Assembly (NCBI RefSeq): GCF_000262755.1
Contig: NZ_AFEU01000001.1
Span: 558,001 to 622,000, forward strand
From: Bacillus methanolicus PB1
GTDB taxonomy: Bacteria; Bacillota; Bacilli; Bacillales; Cytobacillaceae
Direction: 5' to 3'
Length of the DNA: 64,000 bases
The translations under genes and the position numbers were made by a program. Under the pieces are notes generated by a model. The model searched no databases. It saw only the letters and a list, made by a program, of their open reading frames with translations, and was not told the DNA's origin. Of the stretch, positions 28,740-37,874 are shown piece by piece (positions within the stretch are counted from its first letter, which is position 1; each line of letters opens with the position of its first letter).

Positions 28740-28795
28740 ATGAAAGGAGGGAAGAGAAACCCCCTTCCCTATGCTAGAACAAAAATTTGTTCTGC
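28740..28795 (-). promoter_or_regulatory. Two hairpins between appA and appB
   Basis: AGAACAAA and TTTGTTCT arms with a two-base loop lie next to the appA stop (28776-28793). A second stem of GGGAAG and CTTCCC type follows at 28747-28770. The placement mirrors the oppA-oppB hairpin, suggesting the same control of binding protein over permease in both operons. Confidence 0.55.
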
Positions 28796-30436
28796 TTATT
28801 GTTTTAACCACCATTTATGAACGTTCCAGAATGGATTTCTTGCATGGAACTCAAATCCTTGAAGGTTTTCAGGCATTGCACGATGTTCTTTTGGATAGTA
28901 AAGGAACGTATAAGGCTGCTCTTCTGCGATAATTTTGTAAATCTCGCTATATGCTTTTTTATATTCTTCTTTATCAAGAATTTGCCGGGCTTCTTCCATC
29001 AATTTATCCGCTGGCTTATTTGACCACCAAACAAAATTCAACCCTTCTTCCCTTTGGCTGGAATGGAAAACATCATATTGGTCAGGGAATGTTGATAAAC
29101 CCCATCCGAGAACAAGCGCATCATATTTCCAATTTGGTGCAGAAATTTGCTCAATGAATGCACTCCACTCAACGATTTCCGGTTTCACTTCAATGCCTAC
29201 TTCTTTTAATTGTTGTTGAAGGACAACAACGATATCTTCACGAACTTTATTGCCTTGATTTGTTTTAACAGTAAAAGAGAACTTTTTGCCGTCTTTGTCT
29301 AAGATGCCGTCTCCATTCGTATCTTTCCAGCCTGCTTTTTCAAGTAATTTCTTCGCTTTTTCAGGATCATATTCAAACTTTGGCACATCGTCGCTATAAG
29401 CCCAAGAAAGCGGGCTCTCCGGTGCGTGGGCGACTTTACCTTCTCCATTCATGACTGATTCAACGATTGCTTCTCGGTCAATGGCGTGTGTAATGGCTTG
29501 GCGAACTATTTTATCTTTGAAAAGCGGGTTCTTCTCGTTATAACCTAGAAATGTATAAGATAAAGCTAAATCTGAAACTACTTTTACCCCATCAATCGCT
29601 TTGACAGTTTCTAAGTCTGTACCTGGGACTTCTGCACAATAATCAATATCACCAGCTTGCAATTGAGCAATAAGTGCATTTCCATCAGGTACAATTTTAT
29701 ACGTAATCGAATCTAAATATGGACGGCCTTCAAAATAGTCATCAAATGCTTCCACTTTGACATATTCGCCGTCTTTCCACTCAACAAATTTGAATGGACC
29801 AGTTCCAATCGGTTTTTTCGTATTAAATTCATGTTCACCTAGTTCACCAATCGGAACATCTTTTAAAATATGTTTAGGTAAAATGTCATATTCTAAAGTT
29901 GTCGGGACGAAAGTTGCGTCTTTTCTCTTTAACTTAAATTCTACTGTGTACTCATCAACTTTTTTAATACTTTCAATCATTTCAAAGTTAGAGCCGCGCT
30001 CACCTGCGTAATCCGGACTTAAGGGAATGTTGTACGTAAATACAACGTCGTCAGCAGTTAATTCTTCTCCATCATGGAATTTAACTCCTTTATTAATTTT
30101 CACAGTATATGTTAAGCCATCTTCTGATTCCTGAATATCTTCCGCTAAATCGTACTGAACATTAAACTTCGTATCAGCTTTTACTAATCCGTTGAAAATT
30201 AAATCTTCAATTACACCGCTTGCAGTATCTGTGGAATATAATGAATTAAATAAAGTTGGTGACCCGGTAGAACCTACAATCAGATCTCCGCCTTTCTGCG
30301 GTTCACCTGTTTTTTCTTTTCCTGTATTTCCATTTTCTTCATGTTCACTTGTTTCCTTGCTTGAACATGCTGAAAGGAACAATGAAAATACAAATATCAG
30401 GCATAAAAACATCCATGAAATTTGTCTAAATCTCAA
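28796..30436 (-). CDS. appA: Oligopeptide-binding lipoprotein AppA
   Basis: Peptide-binding component of the App importer, 546 residues (B. subtilis AppA 543). Lipoprotein signal RFRQISWMFLCLIFVFSLFLSAC with modified Cys24, then a Glu/Lys-rich linker. SBP family 5 core with GTGPFKFVEWKDGEYVKVEAF and AQLQAGDIDYCAEVPG. The start is a TTG with GGGGGA about 7 bp upstream. The frame is intact here; in the B. subtilis 168 laboratory strain appA is interrupted by a frameshift. It follows appF after a gap of about 100 bp. Confidence 0.95.
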   Translation of the reverse strand: MRFRQISWMFLCLIFVFSLFLSACSSKETSEHEENGNTGKEKTGEPQKGGDLIVGSTGSPTLFNSLYSTDTASGVIEDLIFNGLVKADTKFNVQYDLAEDIQESEDGLTYTVKINKGVKFHDGEELTADDVVFTYNIPLSPDYAGERGSNFEMIESIKKVDEYTVEFKLKRKDATFVPTTLEYDILPKHILKDVPIGELGEHEFNTKKPIGTGPFKFVEWKDGEYVKVEAFDDYFEGRPYLDSITYKIVPDGNALIAQLQAGDIDYCAEVPGTDLETVKAIDGVKVVSDLALSYTFLGYNEKNPLFKDKIVRQAITHAIDREAIVESVMNGEGKVAHAPESPLSWAYSDDVPKFEYDPEKAKKLLEKAGWKDTNGDGILDKDGKKFSFTVKTNQGNKVREDIVVVLQQQLKEVGIEVKPEIVEWSAFIEQISAPNWKYDALVLGWGLSTFPDQYDVFHSSQREEGLNFVWWSNKPADKLMEEARQILDKEEYKKAYSEIYKIIAEEQPYTFLYYPKEHRAMPENLQGFEFHARNPFWNVHKWWLKQ

Positions 30437-30541
30437 TCTACTTCCCCCTTACTTTTTCAATTTTTTGAAATTTAGGTCTAAAAAAGATTAAAAATATCTG
30501 CCTCCCCCTTTCAAAGCAAGTATACTGAACATGTCTTCTCT

Positions 30542-31564
30542 CTATTCGTAAAGATGACATGCAACAAAGTGATTTCTCTTAATTTCTTTGAAATCAGGAA
30601 CCAGTTGTCTGCATAAATCAGTTGCAGCCGGACATCTAGTATGAAATACACAGCCTTTTGGCGGACTAGCGGGGTTCGGAAGTTCTCCTTTTAATATGAT
30701 GCGTTCCCTTTTGGCCACTCCTTTTTTTCTAAGAACCGGCACTGCAGATAACAAGGCTTGTGTATATGGATGAAGCGGATCGGAATAAAGCTTATGTTTA
30801 TCAGCCAGTTCCATCATTTTTCCAAGATACATAACGCCGACTCTGTCACTTATATGTCTTACAACACTCAAATCGTGGGATATGAACAAATAAGTCAGAC
30901 TAAATTCTTCTTGCAAATCTTCCATTAAATTAATAATTTGCGCTTGAATAGAAACGTCTAATGATGAAACCGGTTCGTCGGCAATAATTAATTCAGGATT
31001 TAATGCGAGCGCTCGGGCGATTCCGATGCGCTGCCTTTGTCCTCCCGAAAATTCATGGGGATAGCGGTTAATGTAGGATGCATTCAAACCGACTTTTTCT
31101 AGCAGCTCTTCTACCCTTTCATCACGCTTTTTACCAGAATACATGTTGTGTGTATTTAAAGGTTCACGAATGATCGACCGTAATGTTTTTCTGGGATTTA
31201 ATGAAGCAAAAGGGTCTTGAAAGATCATTTGAATATCTTTGCGAACGCTTTTCCGCAATTCAGATTCGCTTAAACGGGAAATATCTCTTCCTTTGAACAA
31301 TATTTTTCCTTCAGTAGGTTTATAGAGACGAATGATCGTTCTTCCTGCGGTAGATTTACCGCATCCAGACTCCCCAACAATTCCGATTGTCTCGCCTTTT
31401 TTCACTTTTAAGTTAATTCCGTCAACAGCTTTTATATGGCCGACTGTTTTTTGCAAAAACCCCGCTTTAATCGAAAAGTGTTTTTTTACATTTTGTAATT
31501 CCAGTATGATGCTAGAATCATTTTTGGCCGAGTGTTTTAGTTTTTCTCCACTTGTTGAAATCAT
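30542..31564 (-). CDS. appF: Oligopeptide ABC transporter ATP-binding protein AppF
   Basis: ATPase of the App importer, 340 residues. Walker A GESGCGKS, signature HEFSGGQRQR, Walker B LIIADEPVSSLD, H-loop ISHDLSVV. It keeps the C-terminal Cys-rich extension GCVFHTRCPAATDLC that many Opp-type ATPases use to bind an iron-sulfur cluster; OppF in this window lacks it. The first 20 residues are a polar extension. The ATG overlaps the appD stop by 4 bp (ATGA), showing translational coupling. Confidence 0.95.
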   Translation of the reverse strand: MISTSGEKLKHSAKNDSSIILELQNVKKHFSIKAGFLQKTVGHIKAVDGINLKVKKGETIGIVGESGCGKSTAGRTIIRLYKPTEGKILFKGRDISRLSESELRKSVRKDIQMIFQDPFASLNPRKTLRSIIREPLNTHNMYSGKKRDERVEELLEKVGLNASYINRYPHEFSGGQRQRIGIARALALNPELIIADEPVSSLDVSIQAQIINLMEDLQEEFSLTYLFISHDLSVVRHISDRVGVMYLGKMMELADKHKLYSDPLHPYTQALLSAVPVLRKKGVAKRERIILKGELPNPASPPKGCVFHTRCPAATDLCRQLVPDFKEIKRNHFVACHLYE

Positions 31565-32544
31565 TCGCCAGCCCCCTTGCTTTCATGTAAAAAGCATCTT
31601 ACAGAACGTGAACCGTTTTTCTTTATTAGTTGCGGCATTTCACTAAAACAGCGGTCAAACACCTTGGGGCATCGCGGGGCAAATCGGCATCCTTTTGAAT
31701 AGTTTTCCGGTGTCGGGACATTTCCTTCAATAGATTTTAATCTCAAAATCTCCCCTTCAATCGATGGGACTGATCCGATTAGCGCATCTGTATATGGATG
31801 AAGCGGTTCATCAAACAAATCATAAACCGATGCCTCTTCTACCACCTGGCCTGCATACATGACGACAACTCTTTCAGCAACCTCGGATACTATGCCTAAG
31901 TCATGGGTGATAATGAGGATTGAAGTATGAAATTTCTTACTTAAATTTTTCATTAACTCCAAGATTTGTGCCTGAATCGTAACATCTAGTGCTGTTGTCG
32001 GTTCATCGGCAATTAACAGTTTTGGATTACAGCTCATTGCAATGGCAATCATCACACGCTGTCTCATTCCGCCTGACAAACGGTGAGGATATTCATATAT
32101 AATTTCATTTGCTCGCGAGAAACCAACCATTTCAAGCATTTCAATTGCTTTCTTTCTAGCCATTGCTTTAGACATATTCTGATGGTATATCAACAACTCT
32201 ATAATTTGTTCGCCGATTGTTAATACAGGATTTAATGAAGTCATCGGCTCTTGAAAAATCATTGAAATATCATTTCCACGGATTTTACACATTTCATCTT
32301 CCGACAACTTTACAAGATCTTTTCCATCAAAAAAGATTTCACCGTCCACAATTTTTCCGGGAGGACTTGGAATTAAACGCATAATTGAAAGGGATGTAAT
32401 ACTTTTCCCGGAACCCGATTCACCCACCAGTGCAACCGTTTCTCCTTTCCGAATTTTTAAATCGACTCCGTCGACAGCAGGAATATCGATATTTTTTTTC
32501 TTAATATATATTTTCAGGTTTCTTAATTCCAATAAAGCTGTCAT
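31561..32544 (-). CDS. appD: Oligopeptide ABC transporter ATP-binding protein AppD
   Basis: First gene of the app operon, 327 residues (B. subtilis 328) when started at the ATG giving [13 protein letters not shown]. The longer frame adds 34 codons that run back over the leader. Motifs: Walker A GESGSGKS, signature [10 protein letters not shown], Walker [21 protein letters not shown]. The C-terminal [15 protein letters not shown] is a cysteine cluster. The ribosome site is GGTGGTGG. A TTGAAT-17 bp-TATTAT promoter lies about 80 bp upstream. Confidence 0.95.
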   Translation of the reverse strand: MTALLELRNLKIYIKKKNIDIPAVDGVDLKIRKGETVALVGESGSGKSITSLSIMRLIPSPPGKIVDGEIFFDGKDLVKLSEDEMCKIRGNDISMIFQEPMTSLNPVLTIGEQIIELLIYHQNMSKAMARKKAIEMLEMVGFSRANEIIYEYPHRLSGGMRQRVMIAIAMSCNPKLLIADEPTTALDVTIQAQILELMKNLSKKFHTSILIITHDLGIVSEVAERVVVMYAGQVVEEASVYDLFDEPLHPYTDALIGSVPSIEGEILRLKSIEGNVPTPENYSKGCRFAPRCPKVFDRCFSEMPQLIKKNGSRSVRCFLHESKGAGE

Positions 32545-32617
32545 ATATACCACCACCGCCGATATGGCAAAATATGTAAAAGTATAAATTTTTTGTATTT
32601 TCTTAATTATTAACTGT

Positions 32618-32646
32618 ATAATATTACAAATTTTTTGCGTATTCAA
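32618..32646 (-). promoter_or_regulatory. Candidate sigma-A promoter of the app operon
   Basis: TTGAAT (32641-32646), exactly 17 bp, TATTAT (32618-32623) on the minus strand, with an AT-rich leader of about 70 nt before appD. Only one base deviates in the -10 hexamer. Confidence 0.65.
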
Positions 32647-32732
32647 GGATTTCGTAGTATTAATTTCTTAAATTAACTTTAATAGATAGAAAATGGTTTT
32701 TTATCTTTTCTTATGCAACTACCAAAAAACCG

Positions 32733-32763
32733 GCAAAAAAAAAGCCCATAGTTTAGGGCTTAA
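32733..32763 (-). terminator. Intrinsic terminator of yjaZ
   Basis: Arms AAGCCC (32742-32747) and GGGCTT (32756-32761). On the minus strand they are followed by a run of nine T. It lies 11 bp beyond the yjaZ stop. Confidence 0.85.
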
Positions 32764-32771
32764 ACAGTTTG

Positions 32772-33557
32772 TCAATATTCTTTTTTAATTATGAATTTTT
32801 CCGAAGGCAAAAGAAAAGAAATTTTATCTGAGTAATTTTTCTGTTTGCTTTTATATTGCGAAATCATATAAAAACCGAACGCATACCCAAGCAGCTTCGG
32901 ATACCTTCCTTGGCCGTATAATAATTGATCATGTATTTTTTCATTTCGTTTTGCAGACAGGTGGTCAGACAATAAATTTTTCCAAAAGAAAGAAAGCTCA
33001 TTTTTTGTATAGTAATTGCACCATGGACCTATATATTCCTCTCCGCAGTATTCCAGCACAGCATGTTCAGCCAGTCCCTCAAGAACGATTGAATCAAGCA
33101 ATGTATAATTTTCCACGTTCTTTTTTTGCCTGGTCATCCTGCATACATGGTGATATTCATGAACAATTATTGATTCTAATTCTTTTCCTTTTTTTAAGGG
33201 CGTTAAAAAGAGAAACATTTTGTCTTTAAATGAAACTCCAGACTTTCCTTCGCTATTTCCACCAAAAATATTCCTCCTTTCATGAATAGGAAAAATATAG
33301 ACAGGAATGTCCGGTCCGTTCCATTTTGCTTTATACCGTTGAAAAATATGTTCTACTTTGGTCCAAATATCGTCATTTTTCAGTTCTTCAAAGCATCTGC
33401 GGCTGCGCGGATTCGGACGGTACATTCCAAACCGCTGCAAATATTCATAGATGCTGCGGGAATTCTGTTCAGCAAATTTCTCCAATAGTTTGCTGCAAAT
33501 GTCCACAGGCCGTTCAAAATCCTTTTCCAGCCATTCATCAGTGCGGATAATTCCCAG
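32772..33557 (-). CDS. yjaZ: Predicted zinc protease YjaZ (DUF2268), apparent CTG start
   Basis: DUF2268-family predicted Zn-dependent protease with HEYHH at about residues 133-137 and the nearby EGLAEHAV segment supplying the third ligand. The first ATG/GTG/TTG-initiated frame begins at a GTG at 33506 with no ribosome site and lacks the family N-terminus. The frame continues upstream through IIRTDEWLEKDF to a CTG at 33557. That CTG is preceded by GGGGGTGA at 6 bp and gives 261 residues, the same as B. subtilis YjaZ, whose start aligns there. CTG initiation is therefore likely. The gene has its own terminator and follows fabF. Confidence 0.88.
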   Translation of the reverse strand: MGIIRTDEWLEKDFERPVDICSKLLEKFAEQNSRSIYEYLQRFGMYRPNPRSRRCFEELKNDDIWTKVEHIFQRYKAKWNGPDIPVYIFPIHERRNIFGGNSEGKSGVSFKDKMFLFLTPLKKGKELESIIVHEYHHVCRMTRQKKNVENYTLLDSIVLEGLAEHAVLEYCGEEYIGPWCNYYTKNELSFFWKNLLSDHLSAKRNEKIHDQLLYGQGRYPKLLGYAFGFYMISQYKSKQKNYSDKISFLLPSEKFIIKKEY

Positions 33558-33673
33558 ATCGATTCACCCCCTGCTGTCATGTTTATGCTAGTTTATGGCG
33601 AATCAGAGATTTGCGTTCGTGTGGGAAAACCGCTCAACAAAATAGAAAGAACGGGATCAACCCCCGTTCAACT

Positions 33674-34915
33674 TCAGCCCCTATATTTCTTAAATACAAT
33701 CGTCGCATTATGTCCGCCAAATCCTAGCGAATTGCTGATGGCAGCGTCGATTTCCTGTTTGCGCGCCTCGTTTGGAACATAATCAAGATCACATTCCGGA
33801 TCAGGTATTTCCAAATTGATCGTTGGCGGCAATATGCCTTCTTTTAAAGCTAAAATAGTAAAAATCGCTTCAATTCCTCCGGCTGCTCCCAATAAATGCC
33901 CTGTCATTGATTTAGTCGAGCTTACCGCCAATTTGTAAGCATGATCTCCAAACACTTCTTTTATTGCCAGCGTTTCATATTTATCGTTATATTCCGTACT
34001 TGTGCCATGAGCGTTAATATATTGAATTTCCTCAGGTTTTAGGCCCCCGTCTTCAATGGCCATTTTCATGGCACGTGCTCCACCTTCACCGGCAGGGGCG
34101 GGGGCCGTAATGTGATATGCATCACCTGTTGCACCATAACCAACAATTTCAGCATAAATCTTTGCCCCACGTGCTTTTGCATGCTCAAGCTCTTCAAGAA
34201 CAATAATTCCTGCACCCTCTCCCATAACAAAACCATCACGGTTTTTGTCGAACGGGCGGCTCGCAGTTTTTGGATCTGGATTCGTTGATAGAGCAGTGTT
34301 TGCACAGAAGCCAGCAACCGCCATTTTTGTAATCGGTGCTTCAGACCCGCCTGTGATCATTGCGTCAGCATCTCCGCGCTGAATGACTTTAAATGCGTCG
34401 CCAATCGAGTTTGTTCCGGTAGCACAAGCAGTTACCGTGCAGGAATTAAATCCTTTTGCCCCAAGGATGATCGATACCTGTCCAGTTGCCATATCAGGAA
34501 TCATCATCGGAACAAAAAACGGGCTTACCCTTCTGTAGCCGCGGCTTAAAAAAGTTTCAAACTGCTGTTCAAAAGTTTCCATACCCCCGATTCCCGATCC
34601 AATCCAAACTCCGATTCGGTTTGCATTTTCTTCATTTATGACAAGCCCGGCATCTTCAACCGCCATCAAAGAGGCAGCTACGGCATATTGGGTGAACCGG
34701 TCCATTTTTCTAGCGTCTTTTTTATCAATAAATGTTTCCGGGTTAAAATCTTTTACTTCTGCGGCAACTTTAGCGGGATATTCATCCCGGTTTACTCTCG
34801 TCATTAGATCAATTCCCGATACACCAGCTATTATGTTATTCCAAGTCGTATCAACGTCATTGCCGAGAGGTGTTACAGCACCGATTCCAGTTACAACAAC
34901 TCTTCGTTTTTCCAT
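33674..34915 (-). CDS. fabF: 3-oxoacyl-[acyl-carrier-protein] synthase II FabF
   Basis: Elongation condensing enzyme of fatty-acid synthesis, 413 residues. Active-site Cys164 in [10 protein letters not shown], His in [12 protein letters not shown] (around 304) and His in [13 protein letters not shown] (around 341) form the Cys-His-His triad. ATG with AAGGAG 11 bp upstream. It lies downstream of fabH, but the two are separated by 299 bp, far more than in the B. subtilis fabHA-fabF operon. That gap contains a candidate promoter and hairpins. Confidence 0.97.
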   Translation of the reverse strand: MEKRRVVVTGIGAVTPLGNDVDTTWNNIIAGVSGIDLMTRVNRDEYPAKVAAEVKDFNPETFIDKKDARKMDRFTQYAVAASLMAVEDAGLVINEENANRIGVWIGSGIGGMETFEQQFETFLSRGYRRVSPFFVPMMIPDMATGQVSIILGAKGFNSCTVTACATGTNSIGDAFKVIQRGDADAMITGGSEAPITKMAVAGFCANTALSTNPDPKTASRPFDKNRDGFVMGEGAGIIVLEELEHAKARGAKIYAEIVGYGATGDAYHITAPAPAGEGGARAMKMAIEDGGLKPEEIQYINAHGTSTEYNDKYETLAIKEVFGDHAYKLAVSSTKSMTGHLLGAAGGIEAIFTILALKEGILPPTINLEIPDPECDLDYVPNEARKQEIDAAISNSLGFGGHNATIVFKKYRG

Positions 34916-35121
34916 TTGTTTTGCATCTCCTTTTACGCTCTTTTCTAAAAAATTTTTTGCTTTTAGAAACCATAAGGCGCGGACTTTCGATCGAACAAAA
35001 ATTTCCTTTGCTATTAAATTATTTCATCTTGAAAACACATGAGTTGATTGATGTCTGATCCCGCATTAAACGCAGCGGGCATTCACGGCAAATTGGAAAA
35101 TTTATATAGATTCTGATATTT

Positions 35122-35151
35122 ATTATAGAAGGTTTGTTCCTATCTTAACAA
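35122..35151 (-). promoter_or_regulatory. Candidate internal promoter in the fabH-fabF gap
   Basis: TTGTTA (35146-35151), 18 bp, TATAAT (35122-35127) on the minus strand, about 200 bp before fabF. The remaining leader holds CCCGC/GCGGG arms (35059-35082) and a TTTCTAAAA/TTTTTTAGAAA hairpin (34940-34970). No FapR-like site is seen in this gap. Confidence 0.5.
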
Positions 35152-35214
35152 TAGAAACAAAGTTTGTGAAAAGAACAAGGCAAAATTTATTTTAAATAAG
35201 TAACATTTAAGTAA

Positions 35215-36147
35215 TTAAAGACCCCAGCGCATCGCAATAGCACCCCATGTTAAGCCTCCGCCAAAACCTACCATTACGATAAGATCATCCTCTTTTATTT
35301 TACCGGCTTCCACCTCTTCAACGATTGAAATGGGAATTGATGCTGCTGAAGTGTTCCCATATTTATGAACTGTTTTCGACATTTTTTCTTCTGGAAGCTC
35401 CAAACGCTGGCGGGCAGCCTCCATTATTCGTATATTGGCCTGGTGAGGAATCAGAAAATCGACATCTTCTTTTGATAATCCGGCTTTTTCAAGTACATTT
35501 ATGCTGCTTTCTCCCATTTGCCTAACAGCAAATTTGAATACTTCCCGGCCATTCATAATCACATATTCATCCTGATAAAGGTGTTTTCCGCCTGTACCGT
35601 CTGCCCCCAGTTCAAATGATAGTATGCCCCTTCCTTCTGAAACAGGCCCAATGACAGCAGCGCCCGCTCCATCCCCAAATAATACAGAAGTATTCCGGTC
35701 TTTCCAATTCACAACTTTTGAGAGTTTTTCCGCACCAACTAAGAGAACGTATTTATAAACCCCGGTCTCAATGAACTGTTTTGCCGTAACCATTCCGTAC
35801 ATAAAGCCTGCACACGCTGCACTGATGTCCATGGCAGCAGCCTTTTTTGCCCCCAATTTTTCCTGAAGCATACAGGCCACTGATGGAAATGCATGATCTG
35901 GAGTTACAGTCGCTACTAGAATAAGATCGATTTCTTCAGCGGATATGTTTGCATTTTCAATTGCTTTTACAGCTGCTTCGTATGCCATATCCGATGTATC
36001 TGTTTGGTCGTCAGCAACCCTGCGCTCTTCAATTCCTGTTCTTGTCCGAATCCACTCATCTGACGTATCCATTATCTTTTCCAAATCAAAGTTTGTTACT
36101 ATTTTTTCGGGCAAGCTTCTGCCAATTCCAATTATTCCTGAATTCAT
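35215..36147 (-). CDS. fabH: 3-oxoacyl-[acyl-carrier-protein] synthase III FabH
   Basis: Initiating condensing enzyme that joins acyl-CoA primers to malonyl-ACP. The 310-residue protein has Cys112 in [13 protein letters not shown], His in PHQANIR (around 237) and Asn in GNTSAAS (around 267). It corresponds to FabHA of B. subtilis by position next to fabF; only one fabH is present in the window. ATG with GGAG upstream. A FapR operator overlaps the promoter region 63-81 bp upstream. Confidence 0.97.
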   Translation of the reverse strand: MNSGIIGIGRSLPEKIVTNFDLEKIMDTSDEWIRTRTGIEERRVADDQTDTSDMAYEAAVKAIENANISAEEIDLILVATVTPDHAFPSVACMLQEKLGAKKAAAMDISAACAGFMYGMVTAKQFIETGVYKYVLLVGAEKLSKVVNWKDRNTSVLFGDGAGAAVIGPVSEGRGILSFELGADGTGGKHLYQDEYVIMNGREVFKFAVRQMGESSINVLEKAGLSKEDVDFLIPHQANIRIMEAARQRLELPEEKMSKTVHKYGNTSAASIPISIVEEVEAGKIKEDDLIVMVGFGGGLTWGAIAMRWGL

Positions 36148-36209
36148 GGAGACAACTCCTTTACCTTTTTCATTTTAAACAATATTAAAAGTACAAGTTA
36201 TTATCAATT

Positions 36210-36228
36210 ATTATGACTTGGTACTAAT
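36210..36228 (-). promoter_or_regulatory. FapR operator upstream of fabH
   Basis: On the minus strand ATTAGTACCAAGTCATAAT, an excellent match to the FapR consensus. It places fabH (and perhaps fabF) in the same regulon as fabI at the left end of the window. Confidence 0.85.
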
Positions 36229-36363
36229 TTTATCATTTCTTTTTTATATGATGCAATATTTTAATCCTGGCTCTATTCACTATTTATAAACAAATGTCTA
36301 TACCGATCTGAAGATTGTTACATATTTTACTAATAAGGAAATCATTTAAAGGGGGTTAAAACG

Positions 36364-36660
36364 ATGGAAGATTCACATAAAGAAAATCCTGAGGTTAAAT
36401 CGAAAGTAAATGAATCAAAGGATATACCTGAAATTGATGAAGAGGAAGATGATCCTTTCACAAGGTTCATGTTTGGACCGAGAAGACGGCCGTCAGAAAG
36501 GAAAACTCAGAACAATCATTCAAAAAATACCGTAGATCAAATTGATTATATGCTGCTAATGGAAAATATCGATATGCTTCTTGATTCTGCCAAACAATTA
36601 AAGCCTCTTTTAAATAAGATTACTCCTTTTATTAATCAGTTTATAAAAAAAAATAAGTAA
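36364..36660 (+). CDS. Small acidic/basic protein at the yjzB position
   Basis: A 98-residue soluble protein. An acidic N-terminal half (EIDEEEDD) is followed by DPFTRFMFGPRRRP and a helical C-terminus (DYMLLMENIDMLLDSAKQLKPLLNKITPFINQFIKKNK). It is divergent from fabH and convergent with med, which is exactly where B. subtilis carries yjzB on the opposite strand. Orthology is inferred from place and size. The pattern of an FMFG box plus a coiled helix recalls small Bacillus proteins of unknown function. ATG with AAAGGGGG upstream; a shared terminator follows. Confidence 0.65.
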   Translation: MEDSHKENPEVKSKVNESKDIPEIDEEEDDPFTRFMFGPRRRPSERKTQNNHSKNTVDQIDYMLLMENIDMLLDSAKQLKPLLNKITPFINQFIKKNK

Positions 36661-36690
36661 AGCTGCCATCAATGAGCGGCAGCTTTATAC
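36657..36690 (+). terminator. Bidirectional terminator between the yjzB-like gene and med
   Basis: Arms AAAGCTGCC (36659-36667) and GGCAGCTTT (36678-36686), starting at the stop codon of the + gene. The A- and T-rich flanks are suitable for both converging genes. Confidence 0.75.
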
Positions 36691-36699
36691 ATCATTAGC

Positions 36700-37650
36700 T
36701 TACTCATTTGGAAGTTTTCCGGTTTTTTTATATTCTTCAATATACGATTTTATTTCAGCTTTAAATTCATTATCTATCAGCGGACTGAATTCCCCGAGAG
36801 AAATAACTCCATCTTTAAAATCAAAATGTAGATTTCCGGATTTAAGTTTTCCGTTGTTATACTTTTCTGCTGCTAATTCGTAAAGCTTGTCAACATGCTG
36901 AATCGTACTCGTCAAAACAGTTGATTTCCCTAGGTCTGACTGATCAGATATATAGCCGATTGAATAAAACCCCTCTTCTTTGACTTTTTCAATAACTGGG
37001 ACGTTATAGCCGTCACCGGCAGGATAAACAACATCCACTCCAATCCTAATCATTTTGTCTAAGATCGTCATTGCAGTCTGGTCATCATCCCATTGGCCAA
37101 CATATTGGATATTTACGTCCACATTTTTATTTTCAAACTTTGCTCCTTCGTAAAAACCTTCAACTTCAGGCTGCCATTCATAGGCTGCAATGATTCCAAC
37201 CTTGTTCTTTTTTGTCATATGAGAAGCTACCATGCCCCCAAAAAAACCCATCGCAAAAGCCTTAAAACTTAAGCTTGTCGTATTTTTATTTTTAGCATCG
37301 CCATTAAAACTAATGAAATGAATATGCGGATAATTTTTTGAAATTTTGTTAAAATACTCGGCGTATTCATTCCCATGGCCGAAAATTAAATTGACGCCCT
37401 TTTGGTCAAATTCTTTTACGGCGCGTTCCACAATCATTTCAGAATTCATTCCTTCTTTAATATAAACATCTACGTTAAAACGAGATTGGATTTTCAGCAT
37501 TCCTTTATAGCCTTTTGTTCCCCAAACCTGGTCGTTCACCGTATCAGGAACAAGCAATCCCACTTTCTCCAATTTTCCAGTTTGTATCGGCTGCTCGCAT
37601 CCAGCCAGTAAAAGTAGGCATAAAAGAATGACTCCGAAACGTTTTAACAT
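36700..37650 (-). CDS. med: Med, BMP-family lipoprotein, positive regulator of comK
   Basis: A 316-residue lipoprotein (B. subtilis Med 317) with signal MLKRFGVILLCLLLLAGC, modified Cys18. The core is a periplasmic-binding-like Bmp/PnrA domain: VGLLVPDTVNDQVWGTKGYKG, IFGHGNEYAEYF, FGGMVASHMTKKNKVGIIAAY. In B. subtilis Med raises comK expression and is co-transcribed with comZ. No comZ-like frame is found downstream here: only a 40-bp gap with the terminator remains. Together with mecA, spxH, spxA and coiA it makes competence control a theme of the window. Confidence 0.9.
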   Translation of the reverse strand: MLKRFGVILLCLLLLAGCEQPIQTGKLEKVGLLVPDTVNDQVWGTKGYKGMLKIQSRFNVDVYIKEGMNSEMIVERAVKEFDQKGVNLIFGHGNEYAEYFNKISKNYPHIHFISFNGDAKNKNTTSLSFKAFAMGFFGGMVASHMTKKNKVGIIAAYEWQPEVEGFYEGAKFENKNVDVNIQYVGQWDDDQTAMTILDKMIRIGVDVVYPAGDGYNVPVIEKVKEEGFYSIGYISDQSDLGKSTVLTSTIQHVDKLYELAAEKYNNGKLKSGNLHFDFKDGVISLGEFSPLIDNEFKAEIKSYIEEYKKTGKLPNE

Positions 37651-37831
37651 TCAATGCATCTCCTTTACTCAGCCTCTCCCGCTAAAGAATAGATAGAAAG
37701 AGCAAAGCTTTTTTTCAGATATTTAATAACTGAGACAATCGTCCCAAATAGGCAATTTTCTCTTTCATTCTACATTCAACCAAATGAAATGAAAAGATTT
37801 TTTCCTTTATTACAATATTATTCTAAACTAA

Positions 37832-37859
37832 AATAAAAACCGGTCTCCTCTCCCGGTTC
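37832..37859 (-). terminator. Intrinsic terminator of the yjaV-like gene
   Basis: Arms AACCGG (37838-37843) and CCGGTT (37853-37858). On the minus strand they are followed by TTTATTTT. It lies 16 bp beyond the stop at 37875. Confidence 0.78.
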
Positions 37860-37874
37860 AAAAATCACTCTTGA

